Translations under genes and position numbers: made by a program
Shown here: positions 1 to 6,422 of the stretch, piece after piece
Layout of the letters: each line of letters opens with the position of its first letter
Position numbering within the stretch: the first letter of the stretch is position 1
Source: an uncultured Asticcacaulis sp.
GTDB lineage: Bacteria > Pseudomonadota > Alphaproteobacteria > Caulobacterales > Caulobacteraceae
Direction of reading: 5' to 3'
Length of the DNA stretch: 15,561 nucleotides
Assembly (NCBI GenBank): GCA_946480525.1
Contig: CAMLLA010000045.1
Span: 1-15,561, forward strand
Notes under the pieces: model-generated
The model's database searches: none
What the model saw: the letters and a program-made list of their open reading frames with translations, nothing else
What the model was told of the DNA's origin: nothing

Positions 1-168
1 GGCGATGATCAGGGGGGATGAGTCGGTGAGGGCGATGAAGCCCAGCTTGGCGGCGGAGACTTCCGGTCCCTTGCCGGCGGCGAAGGCGCCCGATGGGAAC
101 AGGGCCTTGGCGGCGGCAACGGTGGCGACGGCGCCGAACAGGGCTTCACGTCTGGAGATAATGGTCAT
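1..168 (-). CDS. nrtA: Nitrate ABC transporter substrate-binding protein, NrtA/CmpA family (N-terminal part)
   Basis: Only the first 56 codons are in the window; the gene continues past base 1. The product is expected to bind nitrate (or nitrite) in the periplasm and deliver it to an ABC permease and ATPase encoded further left. The visible N-terminus has a twin-arginine signal (ISRREALFG at residues 4-12, then a hydrophobic Ala/Val/Leu stretch ending near AFAAG). It is followed by KLGFIALTDSSPLIIA, the typical first beta-strand and ligand-loop region of NrtA/NasF/CmpA binding proteins. The ATG at 166-168 is preceded by a CTGAGGAT ribosome binding site. The gene lies 44 nt downstream of the porin on the same strand, with no terminator visible between them, so the two are probably cotranscribed under the leader at 1509-1632. 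Whether the ligand is nitrate rather than bicarbonate, cyanate or taurine is inferred from the nasT-nasS context. Confidence 0.82.
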   Translation of the reverse strand, partial: MTIISRREALFGAVATVAAAKALFPSGAFAAGKGPEVSAAKLGFIALTDSSPLIIA

Positions 169-212
169 TTCAATCCTCAGAGAAATCAGAAATTGCGCGT
201 TTAATCAGATGG

Positions 213-1484
213 TTAAAGCTTGTATTGCAGCATGATCCAGGTCTTGGTGCGCGATGCCGGCATGGTCGGATCGGCGCGCTGGAAGTCGGCATATTTCAGC
301 ATCAGGCTGAGGTTCTTGGTCAGACCGGCCGTCAGGACGGCGTCCCATTCCTTGCCGATTGGACGTTCAAGGCGGTTGGTCTTCATGTCGTGATAGACGA
401 TGGTCAGGGTCGGGTTCATGAACCACGGCGCCCAAGGCCGGGTGTGGCCGGCGACAACCAGGGTGAGGTTGAGGTCATCGATTCCGTCGGCGAAGGTCTT
501 GTTGCCGCCGGTCGCACCGAAGACGTCGGCGAAGCCTTCGAAGGCGTGGACGGTGCCAAGCGGTGTGATGAAGCCCTGGGTGCCATTGCCTTCCAGCGAC
601 TCGTAGTTCAGCTTGACGGTGAAGATGTCCCAGGTCGCGTTGGCTTCCATCATCGTCTCGCTGAGGTCGAACACGGCGGTATTGTCGCCGGCAGGTTCCT
701 GTTCGGCGTATTGCGCTATGTATCCCAGCTTGACCGACGAGGCCCAGGTCGTGCCGAAAACGCGCAGGCCTTTCGTATCTACCGAAGACAGGCGGGCATT
801 GGTGATATCGGCGGCGACCGGCGTCTTGGCCGCAGTGGTGAAGCGCAGATTGTAGTCGAAGGCGGTGACCTTGACGGCTTCGTTGAAGCTGTAGGTCGCA
901 TTCAGCACGTAGGAGTTTGAATTCCAGTCCTTGGCATCGGCGACGACGCGGTTGATCCTGCCGAGATAGGCAGCGGTCAGCTTGACGCGGAACAGTGTGG
1001 TGTCGACGCGGACGGCATCGAAGGTCTGTTCGTCCTGGCGCCAGCCGACATTGCCGATGAAGCGGGCGTCATCCAGGATCATGCGCTGGCGGCCAACCGT
1101 CAGGGTCGTTTCCGCCGTCGGCGTCCAGGTCAGCTGGGCGCGGTTGATTTCGGTTACCACCGGATCGACGACGTTCGGGAAGGTCGTCTTGCCGTTGATC
1201 GTCGAATTGTACTTTTCTGTTGGCGCGAGCACGCTGTCGATTTCGACCAGCGCCTTGACGCCATGGAAGTCGCCGCTTTGCAGGCCCAGGCGGTTGCGCC
1301 ATGTCACGGCCTCGGCCTTTGCTGCGATGCCCTGCTGATCGACGCCTTCGAACCTCAGGCTCGATTCGACGATGGGCTTCGAAGCCGCCAGAGCTTCCGC
1401 GATCGTATCTTCAGCGCGCACTTCAGCGGCCGCCAGCAGGGCGCTCATCGCACAGCCTGCTGCCAAAATGTCCCGTACTTTCAC
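213..1484 (-). CDS. Alginate-export-type outer-membrane porin of the nitrate operon
   Basis: Predicted 423-residue outer-membrane beta-barrel. The N-terminus is a Sec signal peptide (basic KVRD, hydrophobic core, cleavage near AEVRA-ED at residue 24). The body alternates polar and aromatic residues, including WTPTAETTLTVGRQR and LNATYSF. It ends in IMLQYKL, close to the aromatic-terminated last strand usual for barrels. Overall it resembles alginate-export (AlgE-like) family proteins. I chose the GTG start at 1484 because AAGGGGA sits 6 nt upstream of it. The in-frame ATGs at 1508 and 1523 lie at the edge of, or inside, the leader terminator and would be untranslatable in a terminated transcript. 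Between the leader and nrtA, the protein most plausibly lets nitrate or another anion across the outer membrane. The substrate is an inference; the family name does not imply alginate here. Confidence 0.85.
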   Translation of the reverse strand: MKVRDILAAGCAMSALLAAAEVRAEDTIAEALAASKPIVESSLRFEGVDQQGIAAKAEAVTWRNRLGLQSGDFHGVKALVEIDSVLAPTEKYNSTINGKTTFPNVVDPVVTEINRAQLTWTPTAETTLTVGRQRMILDDARFIGNVGWRQDEQTFDAVRVDTTLFRVKLTAAYLGRINRVVADAKDWNSNSYVLNATYSFNEAVKVTAFDYNLRFTTAAKTPVAADITNARLSSVDTKGLRVFGTTWASSVKLGYIAQYAEQEPAGDNTAVFDLSETMMEANATWDIFTVKLNYESLEGNGTQGFITPLGTVHAFEGFADVFGATGGNKTFADGIDDLNLTLVVAGHTRPWAPWFMNPTLTIVYHDMKTNRLERPIGKEWDAVLTAGLTKNLSLMLKYADFQRADPTMPASRTKTWIMLQYKL

Positions 1485-1508
1485 CTGTATCCCCTTGGAA
1501 GAAAGCAT

Positions 1509-1562
1509 AAAAAAACGCCCCACGCGGACAGTTCCGAAACATCGGACCGGTCACCTGGGACG
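1509..1562 (-). terminator. Intrinsic terminator (attenuator) in the 5' leader of the porin-nrtA operon
   Basis: Read on the minus strand, CGTCCCA (1556-1562) pairs with TGGGGCG (1516-1522) over 7 bp with one G-U. Inside it lies a second helix, CGGTCCGA against TCGGA-A-CTG, closing a TGTT loop. Seven T residues (1509-1515) follow at once. The structure lies upstream of the porin, not downstream of a gene, so it is an attenuator. Its T-tract ends about 13 nt before the porin Shine-Dalgarno sequence. Together with the two-hairpin element just upstream, it forms the standard layout of ANTAR-controlled antitermination. Confidence 0.88.
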
Positions 1563-1579
1563 TCATTGTCTATGTGAGT

Positions 1580-1632
1580 GGCGCCCGCATTGGCGCCGTA
1601 TCTGTGAGGTATGCAGCCATCCTTGGCGGCAT
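1580..1632 (-). ncRNA. Two-hairpin ANTAR-target leader RNA (NasT binding element)
   Basis: On the minus strand the first hairpin (P1, 1611-1632) has arms ATGCCGCC and GGCTGCAT. They pair except for one C-U mismatch and close the six-base loop AAGGAT. After a 13-nt linker, the second hairpin (P2, 1580-1597) has arms GGCGCC and GGCGCC closing the six-base loop AATGCG. Both loops have A at position 1 and G at position 4, the hallmark of RNA bound by dimeric ANTAR proteins in nas, nar and eut leaders. The terminator starts 17 nt further on. An ANTAR protein, NasT, is encoded just upstream on the same strand, so nitrate control by antitermination is strongly implied. The arms, loops and spacing are directly visible; the binding is inferred. 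Confidence 0.9.
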
Positions 1633-1637
1633 GGCTA

Positions 1638-1666
1638 AGGTTTGTCCGAACCCGTCATTTCGTCAA
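1638..1666 (-). promoter_or_regulatory. Possible sigma-70-type promoter of the nas leader
   Basis: Minus-strand TTGACG (1661-1666) is followed after 17 nt by AAACCT (1638-1643). The -35 fits well and the -10 is poor. Transcription would start just before hairpin P1, where an ANTAR leader normally begins. No convincing sigma-54 element was found here. The rest of the 1667-1818 gap, between this site and the end of nasS, is AT-richer. It has several TGCA-containing words (for example GGTGCATTTGTGCAGC on the minus strand) and nothing I can assign. Confidence 0.3.
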
Positions 1667-1818
1667 TGCACAGGACGGTTGTTTTTGAATATTTTGGCGC
1701 TGCACAAATGCACCGCAGCAAATTTGTCACAAAAAGGACGGACGTGGGTCTGTTTTGGAGACTTGTGTGCACTGTAAAAAAACGCACTAAATAATTTCAA
1801 CTGAAACTTTGTCGCCTT

Positions 1819-2976
1819 TTAAGCGCAGCGGAAGACGCCACCGTCGAACAGGACGTTGGGCGGCATGGTGATCGGCTGGGGACGGGCCGCCAGCGACCAG
1901 GCGCGCAGGTGGCCGCCTTCGTCCTTTTCATCCTGTACCGGCAGATTGAAGCCGAGAGACTCGGCGGCTTCACGCCACAGGTCCGGCCGGTAGATATTGC
2001 GTGCCAGCTGATCGAAGTCGTGGTCGGGAGACAACATGCCCCACCGCACCATCTGCCCCAGGAACCACTTGGCGTGGCTGATCCATGGGAAGGTTGCGGC
2101 TTCCGGATCAAGCGTCAGTCCGCTGCCGCCCTCCGACAGGGCAATGTCGATCGCTTCGGCCGGGGCATTGACATAGGCGTGCCGCGCCAGGATGCGGATG
2201 AGATCACCGCGGTTGCCGGCGTCGGCGGCCCACTGGCCGGCGCGGAGCAGGGCCCGGACCAGGGCCACGGCGGCCTCGGGATTGGCTTCCGCCCAGGCGG
2301 CGCGCAAGCCGAGGATTTTTTCCGGCTTGAGGCTCCAGTAGTCGGGATCGGAGAAAAGCACTTCGCCGCGGCCCAGAAGCTGAGCCGTTTGCGGCCACGG
2401 CGAGCCGGCCGAAAAACCGTCGATCACGCCGTCCTTGATCATGTCGGCCATGCGCGATGGTGGCACCACGATCCATTGAATCTGCCGTTCCGGATCGAGC
2501 CCGGCCGCCGATACCCAATGGCGTAGGACGAAATGGTGCGGCGACCAGGTAAAGGGCACGGCAAAGACAAGCCGTCCCAGTCCTTCGCGCTTCCGCCGCT
2601 CGACTTCGCGGGCCAGCAGGCGGGCGCTGCCCATGAGGCTCTTGTGCGTATCGCCGCCATCCTGCAGCCGCTCCTTGAGAGCCGCGGAAACCAGGACACC
2701 GTTGCCGTTGGCGCCAAGCGCCATCGGGGCGATGATCCGCCCCATGGATGGGCCAAGGCCGAGCGCGGCCGCCAGCGGCATCGGCGCCAGGGTATGGGCG
2801 GCATCGATCATGCCATAGGCCAGCTTGTCGCGGATGGTCGACCAGTTGGCCTCGCGGCTGAGCGTCACCCTCAGACCTTCGCTGTCGTAAAACCCCAGCG
2901 CTTCGGCGACCACGATCAGGGCCGCGTCATTCAACGGCGAAAAGCCGATCTTTATCTGCATGTCGCTGGACATCAT
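1819..2976 (-). CDS. nasS: NasS-type cytoplasmic nitrate sensor (NrtA/CmpA-like, no signal peptide)
   Basis: 385-residue protein of the periplasmic nitrate-binding fold. It starts IKIGFSPLNDAALIVVAEALGFY (a family-typical first strand and loop) only a few residues after the initiator and has no export signal. Such a cytoplasmic copy next to an ANTAR protein is the hallmark of NasS. Known NasS proteins hold NasT inactive and release it when nitrate or nitrite binds. Family-like segments include the ANWSTIRDKLAYGMIDAAH region, where the lobe-1 ligand contacts lie, and the C-terminal FPWISHAKWFLGQMVRWG helix. It begins in an ATGATG overlapping the nasT stop codon by 3 nt, so the two are translationally coupled and probably made in matched amounts. 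Two adjacent ATGs (2976 and 2973) are possible starts. A transport function is unlikely without a signal peptide. Confidence 0.88.
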   Translation of the reverse strand: MMSSDMQIKIGFSPLNDAALIVVAEALGFYDSEGLRVTLSREANWSTIRDKLAYGMIDAAHTLAPMPLAAALGLGPSMGRIIAPMALGANGNGVLVSAALKERLQDGGDTHKSLMGSARLLAREVERRKREGLGRLVFAVPFTWSPHHFVLRHWVSAAGLDPERQIQWIVVPPSRMADMIKDGVIDGFSAGSPWPQTAQLLGRGEVLFSDPDYWSLKPEKILGLRAAWAEANPEAAVALVRALLRAGQWAADAGNRGDLIRILARHAYVNAPAEAIDIALSEGGSGLTLDPEAATFPWISHAKWFLGQMVRWGMLSPDHDFDQLARNIYRPDLWREAAESLGFNLPVQDEKDEGGHLRAWSLAARPQPITMPPNVLFDGGVFRCA

Positions 2977-3560
2977 TCGCCTCCCGGCTTCAGCAGGTCG
3001 CTGACCGCCAATATGTCGGCGGCCACGGCCTGGATCGGACGGCCGGTATCCATGGCGTGCTTGCGCAGGACCTTGTAGGCCTCGTCTTCGGTCAGATTTC
3101 TGGATTTCATCAGCACGCCCTTGGCGCGATCGATCGTTTTGCGCGCCGCAAGATCAGCCTTGGCCTTGTTCAGGTCGTTGCGCAGCGATTGCGTCATGGC
3201 GAAGCGTTGGGCGGCCACCGTCAGGATCGACGACATGCGCTTGGGGTTATAGCCATCGACGATATAGGCGGCGACGCCGGCTTCCAGCGCTTGCGCGGTG
3301 GCGTTTGCATCGGAGCGGTCGACGAACATGACGACGGGACGCGGGACCTGCTCATTGGCGACCTGAAGCGCCTCCAGCATGTCGCGGTCCGGGCTTTCGC
3401 AGGCGATGATGACCATTTCCGGGTCGAAGTCGCGCAGCATGCGCAGTTCCAGACGCGGCCAGATACGGACCATCATTTCCTGGCCGGGATAATCGGCACG
3501 GATTCCTTCCGCGACCGAAGCGGCGCGGACTTCATCAGGATCAATAATCAGTACGTGCAT
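2973..3560 (-). CDS. nasT: NasT-type ANTAR antiterminator with degenerate receiver domain
   Basis: 195-residue two-domain regulator. Residues 1-120 form a receiver-like fold beginning MHVLIIDPDE, with an acidic pair D7/D9. Residues about 130-190 form an ANTAR RNA-binding domain with the signature ARKTIDRAKGVLM, followed by EDEAYKVLRKHAM. The strand that normally ends in the phosphorylated aspartate reads PEMVIIACESP, so that position is Ala53. The usual conserved lysine is replaced in AAYIVDG. Phosphorylation is therefore unlikely, in line with known NasT proteins, which are controlled by binding to NasS. The partner gene nasS overlaps its stop codon. The predicted target is the two-hairpin leader at 1580-1632, about 1.3 kb downstream on the same strand. 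Confidence 0.92.
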   Translation of the reverse strand: MHVLIIDPDEVRAASVAEGIRADYPGQEMMVRIWPRLELRMLRDFDPEMVIIACESPDRDMLEALQVANEQVPRPVVMFVDRSDANATAQALEAGVAAYIVDGYNPKRMSSILTVAAQRFAMTQSLRNDLNKAKADLAARKTIDRAKGVLMKSRNLTEDEAYKVLRKHAMDTGRPIQAVAADILAVSDLLKPGGE

Positions 3561-3643
3561 ACGCGTGTGAACGGAGCCTCACCGCAAAGGTATGTTGCGA
3601 CGCGGCAAAAGGCATATCACATCACAGAAACATTCCGTAACGA

Positions 3644-4657
3644 TTACTCGCCGTGCAGATGTTTCCACGGATTGTCGACCTTGTTGCCGACAAAGTCGTC
3701 ATAGGTCGTGCCGTCGACCGGATAGCCGACCCCCATGGTCTTGGAGTCGCGCCAGGCGTCGGTGAGCACGTCGCGCAGGTCCGCAGCCCCCTTGCCGAGC
3801 GCCTTGGCCAGGAAAGTCTTACCGCGGGGGTCGCCGCCCTTGAACCCGCCTTCCTTTTCGGTTGCGTACATCGGTTCGATGTCGTTCCAGCTCTTCATCA
3901 GACGATCGGCGAAACAGATATCGATCCTGGCCGTACAGGCGGCCGGCGCCCCCATATTCGCGCGGACATCGGCGGGCGTCAGGTTCGCCGACACGAAGTC
4001 GGCTTCGATAGGGCCGTGCACCTTTTCGTTGGTGTAGCCCTTCGGGTTCGGATAGTCGCCCCAGCCGTTATAATGGATGCTGAGGTGCATCGGATTGGTC
4101 GAGTCGCCGACATAATGCGACAGTATGCCGATGTCGCGCAGCATCACCTGTTCGCGGCGCAGACGGTCGGCGCGGTACCAGGCCTTCCGGGCCTTGTCGG
4201 TCTCACGCGTTTCCATCAGGCTGAGGACGCGCCATTGCGCCATGTCCTTCACGACCTGCTGATAGGCATCGACAAGGGCATAGGGCAGATAGCCGGATTT
4301 CCACGGGTCCGAACCGGCAGCGCGCGTGGCGGCGTCGAAATCGAAGCGCGTGCCCGGCAGATTATCGAGGGTATGGCCCGAAAAGGTCTTGCCCTCATCC
4401 GTCAGGTCGACGAAGTGGGCGGCGTTGCGGTCCGAGTCGTGGACCTTGCCCGAGTTGCGCCAGCGGTCGGGCTCACGCGAGAACTCGCCGACACTGGCGA
4501 TGGCAAGGGGCGTGCGCAGGAAGGCCGGCAGATGCGAGGGCAGGGCGCGCATCGCTTCTTCGCCGATCATGCGATGGCCGTGATCTCCCCACGCCAGAGC
4601 CTGGCTGGCGATCAGCGAGCCCATGATCATCGTGGTCACAAGCGTCTTGAACTTCAT
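3644..4657 (-). CDS. Secreted zinc enzyme of the S1/P1 nuclease - phospholipase C superfamily
   Basis: 337 residues from the ATG at 4657, chosen because GAAGG lies 8 nt upstream and it starts the signal peptide directly. An in-frame ATG at 4681 adds only 8 residues. The signal peptide ends SQALA, so the mature protein starts WGDHGH at residue 23. In P1 nuclease the N-terminal Trp and His6 bind zinc, and the same W-x4-H spacing is present. Further zinc-ligand candidates follow in order: D64 (REPDRW), H81 (AAHFVD), H181 and D185 (LSHYVGD), H191 (PMH), then H214 and E218 (KVHGPIE). The whole trinuclear zinc site therefore looks intact. S1/P1 enzymes cut single-stranded nucleic acids and 3'-phosphomonoesters, while related bacterial enzymes cleave phospholipids. 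The sequence does not decide between them. It is monocistronic and unlinked to its neighbours. Confidence 0.78.
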   Translation of the reverse strand: MKFKTLVTTMIMGSLIASQALAWGDHGHRMIGEEAMRALPSHLPAFLRTPLAIASVGEFSREPDRWRNSGKVHDSDRNAAHFVDLTDEGKTFSGHTLDNLPGTRFDFDAATRAAGSDPWKSGYLPYALVDAYQQVVKDMAQWRVLSLMETRETDKARKAWYRADRLRREQVMLRDIGILSHYVGDSTNPMHLSIHYNGWGDYPNPKGYTNEKVHGPIEADFVSANLTPADVRANMGAPAACTARIDICFADRLMKSWNDIEPMYATEKEGGFKGGDPRGKTFLAKALGKGAADLRDVLTDAWRDSKTMGVGYPVDGTTYDDFVGNKVDNPWKHLHGE

Positions 4658-4734
4658 GGTGCGTACCTTCGCGTTATGCATACTGTTACAGGCTTAACCA
4701 TGGCCCGTGTCAACTCTATGAACGGCATTTATAA

Positions 4735-4780
4735 CGCGCATCTTGTCCCCAAACCGCTTCGCACTTTTGGGGATGCGCTT
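4735..4780. repeat. Palindromic intergenic repeat, copy 1
   Basis: A 46-bp unit beginning CGCGCATCTTGTCCCC and ending TTTTGGGGATGCGCTT. It forms a hairpin in which GCGCAT pairs with ATGCGC and CCCCAAA pairs with TTTGGGG, separated by a 5-nt bulge (CTTGT) on one side. The apex on the minus strand contains GCGAAGC, a sequence known to make an unusually stable mini-hairpin. It resembles the short palindromic repeats scattered between genes in alphaproteobacteria. It lies between the ferredoxin 3' end and the nuclease promoter region. Confidence 0.85.
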
Positions 4781-4789
4781 TTGGGTTGG

Positions 4790-4835
4790 CGCGCATCTTG
4801 TCCCCAAACCGCTTCGCACTTTTGGGGATGCGCTT
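4790..4835. repeat. Palindromic intergenic repeat, copy 2
   Basis: Identical over all 46 bases to the copy at 4735-4780 and in the same orientation, separated from it by TTGGGTTGG. It ends one base before the ferredoxin stop codon, so its hairpin would form in the ferredoxin mRNA 3' end. It may shield that mRNA or help end transcription, although no long T-tract follows. Confidence 0.85.
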
Positions 4836-4836
4836 G

Positions 4837-5166
4837 CTAATCCGTTTCCGGCGCCAGGGTGACCTTCAGCCCGTTGAAATCGTCACGCATGATGATCTGG
4901 CACGACAGGCGCGAATTCCGCTTGACCATAAAGGCCTCGTCGAGCTTCTCGTCTTCTTCGTCGGTCTTTTCGACCAGCCTGGGCAGCCATTCATTATCGA
5001 CATAGACGTGGCAGGTGGCGCATTCCAGCGCGCCGCCGCACTCCGCCTTGATTGGCAGGCCGTTGTCGCGGATGATTTCCATGACACGCCAGCCTTCGAG
5101 AGCGGGCAGGGTGTGGACCACGCCGTCGCGGTCGGTGCATAGGATGTGGAGTTCTTCGTCGGACAT
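4837..5166 (-). CDS. [2Fe-2S] ferredoxin, adrenodoxin/vertebrate type
   Basis: 109 residues, the usual length for this family. The four cluster ligands are C43, C49 and C52 in AECGGALECATCHVYV (the C-x5-C-x2-C pattern) and C89 in RLSCQI. The acidic stretch EKTDEEDEKLDEAF at about 66-79 matches the acidic interaction helix by which adrenodoxin-type ferredoxins dock to their reductase and to partners such as P450s. The protein is a soluble one-electron carrier. Neither a ferredoxin reductase nor an Isc or P450 gene is nearby, so the partner cannot be named. The ATG at 5166 has only a weak ribosome binding site (AGGCT). The stop codon is followed one base later by the palindromic repeats. Confidence 0.93.
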   Translation of the reverse strand: MSDEELHILCTDRDGVVHTLPALEGWRVMEIIRDNGLPIKAECGGALECATCHVYVDNEWLPRLVEKTDEEDEKLDEAFMVKRNSRLSCQIIMRDDFNGLKVTLAPETD

Positions 5167-5298
5167 CTGAAAGCCTGTTTATAGCGTCGAGGGAGGCTTT
5201 AAAACGCCCTGCGCCGCTTGCCAATGGAAAAAGCGTCGCACGTCCTTGCGGGTTAAGGCCGGACCTTGCCGGTCAGGGGCGGCGTCATCGGCGGCGGC

Positions 5299-5334
5299 AA
5301 ACAAAAAGCCCCTGAACCGAGGGTCCAGGGGCTT
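5299..5334 (-). terminator. Rho-independent terminator of the outer-membrane beta-barrel gene
   Basis: On the minus strand AAGCCCCTG (5326-5334) pairs perfectly with CAGGGGCTT (5306-5314) around an 11-nt loop and runs into TTTGTTT. It begins 20 nt after the stop codon at 5355. It insulates the ferredoxin gene, so that gene must have its own promoter within 5167-5298. I saw no clear promoter there. Confidence 0.92.
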
Positions 5335-5354
5335 AAGACGCGTGTCTCTCAGGC

Positions 5355-5942
5355 TTAGTACTTGAACGCCACGCCTACGAAGAGCGAGCGGTCGTCCAGA
5401 TCGACATTGGCGCCCTCGATCGTCTTGTCACCATAGTTGGTGGCGCGGACTTCTACGCGGCCAAAGACCTTGTCGCTGAAGGCATAGTCGACGCCGGCGC
5501 CGACGACCGGGCCGTAGAAGCTCTTGCTCGCCCTGTCGCCGTTGAATTCGATGAAGGCTTGCGTCATGCCGAAGCCGGCCGTGGCATAGACCTGAGCCTT
5601 GTCAACCGTGTAGCCGACGCGGCCGCGCAGCGAGGCCGAGTAATCGGTGCCCATTTCCAGCGTGTCACCGAAAACGTCGTATTCGTTGGTGTTGTTGTCC
5701 TTGCGCAGATCGGCTTCGACGGCGTAGACCCAACGGTTTTTCTGGGCTGCGTAGCCGATAAAGCCGCCAAGATTGGCGCCGTTGAAATCTTCTTCGGCCG
5801 AATCCGTACCGTCGCTCAGCTCAACCGTTGTCTTGCCGTAACCCAGTTCAGCGCCGACATAGCTGCCGGTCCATTCCTGAGCCTGGGCGAGCGCCGGCAT
5901 GGCCAGAACCGAAACAGCAGCGAGAAGTACCAGTTTTTTCAT
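5355..5942 (-). CDS. Small outer-membrane beta-barrel protein (OmpA-like/porin-family barrel)
   Basis: 195 residues from the ATG at 5942, preceded by AGGGGA 7 nt upstream; in-frame ATGs further upstream lack a ribosome binding site. A Sec signal peptide (MKKLVLLAAVSVLAMPALAQA) precedes EWTGSYVGAELGYG, the standard first strand of the beta-barrel family that includes Omp25/Omp31-like and OmpW-like proteins. Alternating strands follow (LGGFIGYAAQ, YSASLRGRVGYTV, YGPVVGAGVDYAF), and the protein ends GVAFKY with the C-terminal aromatic residue required for barrel assembly. There is no peptidoglycan-binding domain. A role in envelope integrity or small-solute passage is possible; the sequence does not show which. 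It is monocistronic, with its own terminator. Confidence 0.88.
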   Translation of the reverse strand: MKKLVLLAAVSVLAMPALAQAQEWTGSYVGAELGYGKTTVELSDGTDSAEEDFNGANLGGFIGYAAQKNRWVYAVEADLRKDNNTNEYDVFGDTLEMGTDYSASLRGRVGYTVDKAQVYATAGFGMTQAFIEFNGDRASKSFYGPVVGAGVDYAFSDKVFGRVEVRATNYGDKTIEGANVDLDDRSLFVGVAFKY

Positions 5943-6033
5943 AAGTTTGTCCCCTATAGATGGTAAAATAACGCGCCACCCGTACGGTATCGAAATAGCG
6001 GTGGCAAACGATTCCAGCCGTGTGTTGCAGAAA

Positions 6034-6047
6034 ATCACAAAAGTGAT
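6034..6047. promoter_or_regulatory. Short perfect inverted repeat upstream of the beta-barrel gene
   Basis: ATCAC-AAAA-GTGAT, a 5-bp perfect inverted repeat centred about 98 bp upstream of the beta-barrel start. It could be a repressor or activator site. The rest of 5943-6213 shows no gene, and I could not assign a confident promoter in it. Confidence 0.25.
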
Positions 6048-6156
6048 GTATTTTTAGCGCAGCTGTGCCCGGTGGACGGTGAAAACGGAGCGGCGATATA
6101 GACCCTGTCCGGCCACATTGCCGGAAACGGCTCATTTTCAGCAAAGACAAGTATCC

Positions 6157-6177
6157 GCGCCTTGCTTGGCAAGGTGC
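6157..6177. repeat. Hairpin downstream of tRNA-Lys
   Basis: GCGCCTTGC pairs with GCAAGGTGC (one G-U) around TTG. It lies about 37 nt past the tRNA 3' end in the direction of tRNA transcription and has no T-tract, so it is at best a weak terminator or processing signal. Confidence 0.35.
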
Positions 6178-6213
6178 TGGATCACGCACGGACTGTCTGG
6201 GAAAAGGAGAAAA

Positions 6214-6289
<76 letters not shown>

Positions 6290-6307
6290 AAACCATTTCA
6301 GTCATCA

Positions 6308-6325
6308 CCGGGGGTTGGTCCCCGG
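6308..6325. repeat. GC-rich hairpin between tRNA-Lys and the Hpt gene
   Basis: CCGGGG pairs with CCCCGG around a 6-nt loop. It lies 18 nt upstream of the tRNA 5' end and about 100 nt upstream of the Hpt start codon. It has no T-tract on either strand, and its function is unknown. Confidence 0.35.
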
Positions 6326-6422
6326 GATCAAGGCGGCGGAACATAGCCATTTTTTACTGGGTTTCAAGCGCAAAATCAGTTTAGTCCCTGTTTTTTCTGA
6401 GTCGGCTGAAAAGGGCAGGATC

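Noticed and set aside
1640..1670. Possible sigma-54 promoter before the nas leader
   Set aside because: A GG-N10-GC spacing exists (CGGACAAACCTTAGCC on the minus strand), but the other consensus bases are missing and the start would fall within hairpin P1.
1690..1770. TGCA-containing words resembling NtrC sites
   Set aside because: The two TGCA halves in GGTGCATTTGTGCAGC are only 4 nt apart, too close for the NtrC consensus, and no other pair has the right spacing.
1770..1818. Terminator after nasS
   Set aside because: A short TTTCA/TGAAA repeat and a run of seven T residues are present, but no GC-rich stem precedes the T-run.
4735..4835. CRISPR-like repeat-spacer-repeat
   Set aside because: Only two units with a 9-bp gap, strongly palindromic, and no cas genes; better explained as a duplicated intergenic palindrome.
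3653..4840. 395-codon open frame on the plus strand
   Set aside because: Antisense to the S1/P1-type enzyme and running through the palindromic repeats; no recognisable domain.
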